A DNA stretch of 64,000 bases. Source: Anabas testudineus. Lineage: Eukaryota > Chordata > Actinopteri > Anabantiformes > Anabantidae. Below are positions 38,337 to 53,100 of this stretch, piece after piece (positions within the stretch are counted from its first letter, which is position 1; each line of letters begins with the position of its first letter). The stretch covers positions 16,425,095-16,489,094 of the forward strand of contig NC_046616.1 in NCBI RefSeq assembly GCF_900324465.2. The letters are read 5' to 3'. A model generated the notes under the pieces. The model was not told the DNA's origin, did no database searches, and was given only the letters and a program-made list of their open reading frames with translations. The translations under genes and the position numbers were made by a program.

Positions 38337-41300
38337 ATGGACAAAGACACGGTGCTGACTCGCATCCTCAGCTCAAAGGGCATATGGACCCTTCTAGGAG
38401 GAAAGCCCCCTGCCAGTGTGATAAACAACAATGAGTACATATCTCCACTGACTTCTGAAGCTCAGGTCACAGACAGCAGCAGCCCGCCCTCCGCTGACCA
38501 GGCCATCCACAAGGCTCTGTGTGGTGAAACCAAAACAGTGATGCTGGTCGGTGCAGAGGGATCAGGGAAAACCACTGCTCTGGAAAAGCTAGTTGTGGAC
38601 TGGGCAAAAGGAGAACACCTTCAAAACTTTTCTTATGTTTTCTATTTCCCGATAAGGGAGATCAATTCTCTTGAGGCGACCTTGTCATTGGAGAGTTTGC
38701 TGCAACGCCATCACGGTCACATCCCTGCCGAGTCCATGCCCCTACTTCTGCAGAGACCTGAGGATGTGCTGTTTCTTTTTGACGATCTAGATCAATACAG
38801 ACACAGCCTGGACCCCTCCGTCCACACCCTGTGCTCGGACCCCTCCCAGGCAGCCCCGGTGTCATGTTTAATGGCCAGTCTGCTTCACGGATCACTGCTG
38901 AAAGGAGCTGCGTTTGTCGTATCAGCCAAGGGTTGTTTGGAGTTTCTGAGCGGCACCACTGTAAAAGTATTAGGGTTTCTAAAGCCCCAGAGGGAGTCTT
39001 ACTTTAATGGGTTCTTTACTGACCCAACTTCTGCCAACAAAGCACTGATGCACATGGAAAGGACTCTGGGCTTCTACGACTTCTGTGCCTCTCCTAGATT
39101 TTGTTGGACTGTTTGCTCTATTTACAAGCGTCTGATGGAGGCTGGCAGAAAACTTCCTGAAACATTATCCCAGCTCTATGTAGATATTCTGGTCCACCTG
39201 ATGCAAGCGCTGTCACTTAACAAGTCCAGCATCAGAGAACTGGTGTCGGCCCTCGGCAGAATGGCTTCTCATTGCTGTCTTGACCGGCATACAGGCTGCA
39301 CCAAAGAGGAAATGAATGCCTTTGGCTTTCAACAGTTTCTTTCCTCAGTTGTTGACTTCTTGAAAGTAGACGGCGACCTAGAGGAAAATACGTGTGTCTT
39401 CTCGTTCCACTCCCAACTGATGCTGGAGTTTATCTTGGCCATGTCTTTCTTTTTGGACAAATCCATGTGTGACGGAGTGGAGAAGATGTTGGAAAAGCAC
39501 AAGGGTCGTGTGGAGTTTCTGGATCTCTTCCTCTCTGGGCTCTCAGAGCCGATTCAGCGCAGGCCTATGGAGACCCTGCTGGGGGAGTTGAACTCTGATC
39601 AGATCATGAATTTCAAATTCTGGTTTAAAAGCAGCACAGAGGCAACACTGAAGGGGTGCTACAAAGACATGCACTGCCGCTGCTTCCACCTCCTTTATCA
39701 AGCTCAAAATAAGAGCTTGGTGAAGGAGATCATCACCTCTTCAGCACCAATGGGTATCAGCTATGGTGACCTGAGCCTCCAGGACTGTGTTGCTCTGAAT
39801 TATGTCGTCACGTGTCTCGGTGAAATGAAGCAGTTGAATCTGTACAATACAAGGAATTTTACAGAGGAGCAAGCAGAAGTCCTGGCTCCAACTATGAGCA
39901 TGTCACACAACATAATGTGAGTTATTACAAACATGCATATGCCCAGGCACCATTTATGTCATATTTGAAGTTTCTTTCTTGTGTTTCCCAGCTTGTCAAA
40001 CAGCTCCTTGAGTACTGGGGCTGTTCCTCATGTGGCTTCAGCTCTCAGCAGAGGTGTTACCACAAACCTGGATCTCTCTCATACGTATCTCGGAGATGAA
40101 AAGTTCAGCGTACTTTGTGCTGGACTCAGAGACTGCAAACTGCGTGAATTAAAGTAAGATTATCCTGGTTTACGACTTGTAATTTTGTCATTTTAACAGA
40201 CGTTTCTCACGGATACCACTTCAATTGATATGTATTTGTATGTTTTTTGATTTACCCAGCCTTTTATCATGTAACTTGACAAGCTGTGAAGATCTGGTGT
40301 CTGTGTTGACCTCAGGCACCTCTCAGCTGTGCGTGTTGAATATGATGTTTAATCAAATTGGGGACCAGGCCTTCATTGAATTGTGCAAAGCACTACACAG
40401 TCCTCACTGCAAGCTCCAGGAGCTCTGGTATGTACTTGAACAGGGTGGTATTTTGGTACAGCTGGTCATATATGTTTAAATTATTGACTTGAAGGTTTGA
40501 AAATTATTATATTTTATTTATTAAAAGGCTAAGAAGGTGTGAGTTAACGGCAGCATCAATGGAGGCCTTATCAGCGGCTTTGTGTTCTGGCAAATCAGAG
40601 CTGAGAAAAGTGGACCTGACACAAAACACAGTTGGTGACAGTGGAGTGGAGACTTTGAGCAAGTGCCTGCAGCACCCACTCTGTAAACTGCAGAGCCTCA
40701 TGTAAGTCAATGTGCTGCATGTTTAACAAAAGTATTAAAAACATAGAAAATGTAACTTCTTATCTAAATGTCTAGGTGTCCTCAGATCATTTCTGCCTGA
40801 GTAAAAAACAAAGGCCATATTCATTTTTCAGGCAGTCAGAAAAATCGTATCGGTGAGATATTACTCAAACAGCGTGTTAGATTGTAACTTTTTATTTATC
40901 CTTTTTTTCCTCTATCTAGACTGTTTGACACTGAGCTGACAGGTGCCTGCTGTCCTCATCTGATGCAGGCCTTGATGTCAGAGCACTGCTCTCTGACAGA
41001 GCTCGACCTGTCAGTGAATGATTTGGGCCAGGAAGGGGCGCTGTTGCTCTGCCAAGCCCTCAGTCGACCCGGATGTCCCTTAGAAAACCTTGGGTAGAGT
41101 CACCTTTTGTTAACGCTGATTTTCAGTGATAAAGGTCCACCTTCCACAAATACTCGGTGAAATTCGGATAACAACATATGTTTATTTGTGTGCTCCACCC
41201 TACAGGTTGAAACGATGCGAGTTAACCCAGTCTGTTTTCCAGGAATTGGGCTCAGTGCTGAGAAGTGGGACTTCTCAACTTAAATCCCTCAATGTAGGCA

Positions 41301-41831
41301 TTAATAAAGTAGGGGATCAAGGCATTAAGCATATTTGGGATGCTGTCGCACATCCAAGTTGTCTGCTAGAGGAACTGGAGTGAGTAGTTGACAGAAAAAC
41401 AAACCAACACTGTTGTTTTTGATCATCACATTACAGCGCACTACATAAACATCTGTCTATCTCCTCCTCTATCACAGTGTTGAAATGACTGACTTGACAG
41501 ACGCCTGTGTTGAGGACTTGTGTGCTGCCATAAGAGCCAACAAGACTTTAAAGAGTCTGGAGTTGAGAAACAACTCGCTGACTGATGTTTCCGTCCCAGC
41601 CCTTGTACAGGTCATGCAGAACAGTGACAACATGCAGGAGATGAAGTAAGCGTGACTTATTTTGGTTAATTATAAACTCTTCTTGAGTCAGTATACTTTA
41701 CATAAATTTAGTAACAAATCGTCACTGAACAAAAACCCAACCACTGCTTTTGCTCTTTCAGCCTGAAGTACAACGACTTCAGTGAAGACGTTTTTGACAT
41801 GTTGGAAGAGTGTGACAGAATACGATACTGA
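38337..41831 (+). CDS. NACHT-LRR receptor, NLRP-like, without N-terminal effector domain
   Basis: NLRs are cytosolic sensors of infection or stress that oligomerise through an ATP-binding NACHT domain. Eight coding exons: 38337-39916, 39992-40153, 40260-40427, 40528-40701, 40920-41093, 41206-41379, 41478-41645, 41762-41831. They total 2670 bp, 889 aa. The large first exon encodes NACHT and its helical extensions: Walker A GAEGSGKTT at 72-80, Walker B VLFLFDDLDQ at 144-153. Six exons of 162-174 bp each add about two ribonuclease-inhibitor-type LRRs, the NLRP pattern, and a 22-residue end follows. The start ATG has a good context (AGAATGG). No PYD, CARD, fish FISNA block or B30.2 domain is seen. 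The short N terminus (about 60 residues before NACHT) resembles nothing I know. Exact orthology is not assignable by eye. Confidence 0.9.
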
Positions 41832-42041
41832 AGTAAGCCGATTAGTCCATCCAGCTCACAGACTGCTACAGGATCACATTTGCTGCAATGCTTAAAGTAC
41901 AGCTGAAACAACCATTGATGTGTAAGCTAGCAAGCATTTTGCATCTATAGGCCAAACTGTTCATTGAGGAAGTAATCTCCACATTAATCAGTGATGAATG
42001 TAATCATCAGCTGCAGCTTACAAGTTCACCATCTATAAGAT

Positions 42042-42085
42042 AATAAACCCATTATATCCCTGATTTGCTGCAGTACTATTTTATT
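42042..42085. terminator. Abutting poly(A) signals of NLR (+) and cers5 (-)
   Basis: A plus-strand AATAAA at 42042-42047 lies 210 bases after the NLR stop. A minus-strand AATAAA at 42080-42085 lies about 490 bases after the cers5 stop. With cleavage 10-25 bases beyond each, the two transcripts would end within a few bases of each other or overlap slightly. Confidence 0.6.
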
Positions 42086-42570
42086 AAGAAACCTTTGGTA
42101 TTTTGAAGAGACATATTTGATATTTAAAACATCACAAACTTACAAAAGATTAAGCAGTATTTTCCAGGCAAATGATGTAATTTGTTTTAGAGCTGTAAAA
42201 TACATGTTTAAATTCACTAATCAAATCTTTGTGTTTGACAGTAGCAGTGTGGATATTATATATTTCAAATTTTTAGAACTACACGCACAGTGAGGTGCAC
42301 AGACCACACAGTCTGTTCCTGTCAACACAAAGCAGGTGTAAACTTCACCCAGTTTAAATCTGAGTACAAACTGGGCTGTGTGTACTCCACACATTGAGAG
42401 TGAGTCCTCTCTCCATATAGTCAACTCAGCACATCTTTCAAAGTAGAAAACATTAATGTCTTTTCAGGAGGTCAGAGTGAGATGATGGTTCTCACGGGTA
42501 TGCAGGAGGTGAAGGGAGGTCATTCTACAAGTAAACTTCCCCTTGTTGGTATTCAGTGGGTATGAGTTTC

Positions 42571-47500
<4,930 letters not shown>

Positions 47501-48302
47501 CGGGCACCAGAAAATACTCAGACAGCTAAAAACGTGAACTCAACCGTGCAGATATTTACTTGTGGGACATCTGATGAAGAGTCTTAACTAACTAAAAAGC
47601 CTTTGCAGTGACGCACCCACCTCCTGTGTATAGTAAGCATCAGTTTCTGGTTAACTCCTATTGAGTAAACTGCACCGGACGCGTCAGGCTGAGAGGAAAC
47701 ACCCACTGCACTGATTAGGCAACTTTCAATCAAGTCCTCACTTCAAGCATGAACACACTGTTTCTGAGATAGTAGTATCTGAGATCCCTGTCCCCTCAAA
47801 GTCCAAGCATAGTTACGACGAGACACACTCCTGCACTGTAGGTGGCGAATTAAGCCTTTCCCGTTTGTTTGTAGCCCGAATTTAACTCTGAAGAATAACA
47901 GTCGCTCCCATAATAATCATGATGATGATCATAGATATCCGTGTCATGCTATAGCCCTAATATCGAGGTTTCACTCGTGGATGTATTTCATTTTCATTTG
48001 AAATGATTGTAATCATAACTTGTAATTAAGCTACATAATTCAGTTTCTGTATGATATTTGTTTTGCGTTTGCATTTTTTGTCTGTGTGGTGCTGATAAAA
48101 CAATAATAAACCGACTTTATTTCTTTGTTTATAGTTGGTGGCACACTGAACACATGACCACTGATCATTTTAGCAAACCCCATAGAGAAATAATCTTATT
48201 GACAGTTATAGATCAATATAAATTCACTCTATAACCAAGGGCACAACTTGACTTTATCATTTTACACTTTATTTCCAAACATGTTATGGAAGTGGTTTAT
48301 TA

Positions 48303-48370
48303 TTCAATCCAGTTTTATTTGTACAACAGAAGTCATCTCAAGGCACTTTACAGTGTTTAAGACCTTACAA
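48303..48370 (+). repeat. Fish dispersed repeat fragment (TTTTATTTGTA... family)
   Basis: TCAATCCAGTTTTATTTGTA, then CAACAGAAGTCATCTCAAGG and CACTTTACAGTGTTTAAGAC, match the start of a repeat very common in teleosts (from memory). The copy breaks off at the palindrome that begins at 48371. Confidence 0.65.
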
Positions 48371-48408
48371 AATATAATGCACTTATATATATATAAGTGC
48401 ATTATATT
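48371..48408. repeat. Perfect 38-bp palindrome
   Basis: The left arm 48371-48389 (starting AATATAATGCACTTATATA) is the exact reverse complement of the right arm 48390-48408. There is no loop and no mismatch. The core is alternating TA, but the outer 13 bases of each arm are not simple repeat. Confidence 0.95.
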
Positions 48409-48739
48409 CTGGAGGCGACTTTACACGCTTTTCCATTTTTGTTTACACGCTTCGTCTTTTAGAATCTATTTTGGCTGCTCCAAGCACCCGTACCGTAATT
48501 ACAGGAAAAGACGCGCAACATAATCTTAACAGCTGAGCCTGACCGCAGTCAATTAGCAATTAACGAAGAACGTCATTTAATTAGCTGTGGCTAGTTAAGC
48601 TAATGATAAACTAATCATATTTTCGAGTTTTTTGGTGGTAAGTTGCAACAACTAACATACTCAGTGCGTTTAGCCACGTTTAAGCCTGTAACTTGTTTAA
48701 AGTAACTTTTAAGTCAAGCTAACGGGCAATCAAACAAGC

Positions 48740-48840
48740 AACGTTAGTTATTTAGCTAGCTAACGTTATCCAGTAATGTTCAGTGATGTCAAGTCAACTA
48801 GCGTTAAGCTAGCTAACCTAACTGCATTGTAACGTTACTA
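48740..48840. repeat. Cluster of AACGTTA and GCTAGCTAAC words
   Basis: AACGTTA occurs three times (about 48740, 48762, 48831) and AGCTAGCTAAC twice (about 48754 and 48807). Both contain palindromic cores (AACGTT, GCTAGC). Related words continue on both sides. No gene is associated. Confidence 0.6.
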
Positions 48841-50194
48841 GTGTGAAAAAATCAATTTAACTTAAGACTTAAGACACTAAAACTACGGTTAATAGTTTAC
48901 TCTGGGGAATATCCTATCAGAGTTAAAATAAAAATTGCTAACGTCAATGTTCAGTTGAGCATTTACAAACAAATAGAACAATAAATATAATACTGCACAA
49001 CTTGCTTTAGCCAGCCTTAGCTAAGTCCATTTTTATTTGGGTGTGTACTGTCATTTAACTAGTTGAAAAAATTACAGTTTACTGAAATTTATTTATTTGT
49101 CTTATCCTTTATGTAAGAAGTTGAACTGGTTTAAGAAAAAGCATTGAAGCTACATCAGTTTTTTTTTTTTTTACTTTGTGTATGATGAACATTTTTCTAC
49201 TTAATTTTAAGTGAATGTCAGCAAAAACCTGTCTCCCCTTTTAAACCTGCATCATAACTGGCATGTCTGTTTATGGACTTCATACATTATTCAAAGACTT
49301 TATGATGTGACACAAAGTAGTAATGAAAGCTCCTGACCTGACAGATGCATTTTTTTTTTTTAAAGAAATCTAAAGTGAAAATCAATGGCCTAGAGGTCAA
49401 AAAAGGCTTATGCAGTACATGCATGACACACACACACACTCTGAGCAGTGCCTATTCTATGTCATTTATACATCAGTACCAACTGGTCAGAGAGTAACAC
49501 AGCACCCTGAACAAAACCTCTCTGTGTCAGTATGCAGCTGCAGCTTCTGAGATGCCCTACTGGGATACATGACCTAGTGTGGAGGGGCTGGGGACTGCTG
49601 CCACAAAACAGGGGGGTCGTGTTTTTGACTGCTTTCATTTTTATTTATTTCTAGTGTAGCTTTTTAACAATACTTAAAGTATTTATCCGTTTACGTATGC
49701 CCGTTCTTCACTGATCTCAGTCCACCAATAGCAGGGATGACTGGTACATCGTGTCTGTCATCCCCTGAGTGTCCTCCCCTCACTGTTTGGACTGCTCCAT
49801 TTCGCATCTGAAAAAAATCTGATAGTTGGAAAAGAGTTCTTCATGTCAGGGACTGCTGTAGCCTCAGCACATAGCGTACTGTAGCTCCTGGATCACATAA
49901 GGTAATATTTCTGGTTTAAGATTTATTCTTAACCTCTTAGGTCATTTTCTCTGACTTAATCCTCAAAATAAATTTCTCAGCAGCTATGCAGATGTCTATT
50001 CCAAAATTACTTGTGTTCACAAATGAGCATGTATTTTTGTGTTCATCTTTAGAAAATACTCAATAACCACTATTCATATAGTTATTTTTGTGGATGTGTA
50101 TTCCTAAAATGTGTTTTTAACTTGATTTATGTCTATCTATGGGTACTTGTCCATATGTCATGTAGTTACACTTTTTTTTTTTTAAACAGATAAA

Positions 50195-53100
50195 ATGGAA
50201 GGGAAAGATCTGAGTGATCCTCTGAATAACGTGTCACTGATTGAAGGTAACCCAGGTGTATTTTTATTTTTTTCTAGATATGGACTGACAGAATGTAGGG
50301 GAATGACTTGGCATTTTTTTTTTTTTTTTGCTTGTTTGGCTTGTACCTGTCACAGCGTGTCCTCTAAACTGACTGTGAGGGGTGAAAGAAGCCTGAGTCA
50401 CAGTTGGACAGTTAGTTTCCTTTGGAGCTTACGGTGCTGTGGATGGCCTTGTTTTAGAGGCTGATTTCTCTAGTGTCAACAACTTAATAGAAGATGGAGT
50501 CTCTTGGCACATCAGCTGACCAGCATGGTAGCTCTGACATTTAGGGTGACTGATTAAAATAGAATGCCAGAGATAATGCAATGACGGTGCAATACAGGGA
50601 ACATAAGAATCAACAGGGACATTGATGACAAAATACGTAAATCAATTTTGCATGATAAATTAATTTGAAATGCTACACTGCACGGTGTAAAAGCAGGACA
50701 AAGCAAACTGTGTCCTTGCAGAACAGTAGATCAGTCATTTCAGGATGAGGGTATTTCTCGGCTTCAGTCATATATTAAGGTGTAAATTAATATGCCATGC
50801 TTGCAGTCTGATGAACAGTTTTATAGAGATTGCGTGAATAGTGTGGACACTCGGTGCGAACAAACACTCAGATTCAATCAAAGAATGCCGTCACATTTAT
50901 TGGGAACGAAACGGACAGCGGGCAAAGATGGACCACGAAGGCTCTAGCCTTCAGCACTTGAGCTAAAAAAAGATTTTCTCCTACATTCTTTTCTGTCATC
51001 ACTTGAGGCACTGTGATGCTCAAAATCCCCAACTAGTCAGAGAGGTATATTTATGCACAGACTAATCTCATTATTATTTTGACAGGTGTCATTTGGTGGT
51101 AATAGCCACTCACTGTATAAGATAAAACTTAAATGATCCCCCCAAGGGAGAAATTCACTTGTTACAGCCACACAGTGACAAGAAAGGAGATGAAAAGTAA
51201 AACCATAAGGACAATTGAAAGAATAAAGTAACCAAGATACATATCATTATTAAAGATTTTTTGAAGGAAATTTAAATATTAATAATAAAATTAAAGAAAT
51301 AATGATACAGATTTGCCATAAATATTTACAGTAAATGCACTGTGATGTAAAGTTTTTGGGTGTTTTGATATGTCAGAATTATGTGAATGACGACATGTCT
51401 GTTATTGTTCAGATGGTGCAGTCTTGTACAGTCCTACAGCACTGGGCACAACTTCCCATTTGCCACAGTCCATGGTAGAATGGGTGAGATGGATTTGTCC
51501 TGGATGATACTGAATTTGTCCACTATCCTCCTGTCTTCTACGGCCTCCAGAAAGACAAATTCTAGTCAAACTACAGATTTTGCCTTCTAGATTAATTTGT
51601 TCAGTCTGTTGGCTTCATCAACCTTGATGCTACCTTTCCAGCACAGCAAAGAACATGACAGTTGTGACTATAGACTGTTATAACATCTTTAGTACCCTGT
51701 TTGTTGATTTGGACATATGTATGTTCTTTGATTTTACTGATGCTGATATTTAACCTGCACCACTCTGCAAAGCTCTTCATCATGTCTGTAGTCAGTTATA
51801 GTTATTGTTAGACTCAACGATTGAGTGATCAAAGGACTTGAGGTGGCAGGTTACTGAGTTGTAGCAAATGTCAGATGTGTAGAATATGAACAGGAATCGG
51901 GCCAATACAATTTCAGGAGGTGCACTGATGCTGCTCATTACCACCTCAAATACACAGCTGTCTAGGCAAAAAATACTGCAGACATTATAATAGTTATATT
52001 TTGTAAAGTCTTAAACCTTACCCTCTTCTGAAATAGTCTTTATCCCCCATGTTCTCTTCAGAGATGAGCCCACTTGCATTGTGACTCTCACTCATACATA
52101 TGCATGGATGAAGGAACACACAACCTCATACACACATGGTGGACAGAGCACTGCCCACCCATCCTTTGTCTGGCACACACAAGGTGATCATGTGCTTGAG
52201 TCAGAGGGTGCTTCCAGCGTCCATCAGTAGCCTAATACCTGTTAATTTTAGGGGCATTTATCAGAGCCTATGTTTGTGTGTATTTATACAGTGTGTTTAT
52301 GCAACCATGTGTGCTAGACACAATGAAACCATTGTTTTCTAAACAAATGCAGCCTTTCACAGCAGTCTCAGTCCTCTGTGTCCATTTATGGTACACATGC
52401 TTGACCTGTCCCTCCTCTTGTTTTCGCCTCTGCCAAATGCTCGGTCTGAGATGAGGTCATCTCTTTTCCTAGCCATGGTAGATTAGGGGATCAAGATTGT
52501 CACTGGGCAATGGCAAAACACAAGTATTTGTGGAGCTTGTTTCTACCTCTAGAAAATAACAGGTACTTGACAAGTTGGCTAGCCCGCATTATGCATTATT
52601 TACAGTATCCTACTGTTAACAGACAGTGTAGTCATCAGAGACTCTTGCATCACTGGGAAAATGGACAACTTGGAATGAAAGCTTGGATTTAAAGTGCATA
52701 TAAGGGTCTATTTCTGGGTTGGCAATTAGTTTATGTAATAGGGCCATTTTAATATCTTGGGAAATCATCTAGTCAGACAGTCCTGGTTAAATATTTGGGA
52801 GTGAAGCAGAATTAATATGATGGAACTATGAGTTATTCTTCTATTTTTATAGTATTGTGTTGCCATGATTACTGCCTGATGTCTCATTATGATTTTAACT
52901 TAACTTTCTTGTGTTACTTTATTCTATATAAAGTGTTTGCAGATGGAAACTCAAATAAATCCTTTATTTAAGAAATTTTTTTGTTCTGTCAGATGACCTG
53001 ACCAGGTCAAACATGGGATCCTCTGGAGATTCAGAAAAAATTATCCAGCGCTTGAGTGATGAACTTAGGGAAGCCCAGGACCAAGCAAATGCTCAGAAAC

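Larger units (their letters stand above)
47501..50189. other. Divergent intergenic region, cers5 and slmap promoters
   Basis: No coding exon is visible and no FHA-domain frame. It should hold the cers5 promoter (about 47520-47750) and the slmap-like promoter. A possible non-coding slmap exon ends at 49901 (CATAAG|GTAATA), to be joined to the acceptor at 50189/50190. That choice is a guess from the splice site alone. The repeats and palindrome are listed separately. Confidence 0.45.

Noticed and set aside
48248-48523. 91-codon plus-strand frame
   Set aside because: It runs through the dispersed repeat and the perfect palindrome and is not a gene.
50850-51060. Tract with ACATTTATTGGGAACGAAAC suggesting the end of an older element
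   Set aside because: I could not match it to a family or find paired ends, so it is not listed as an element.
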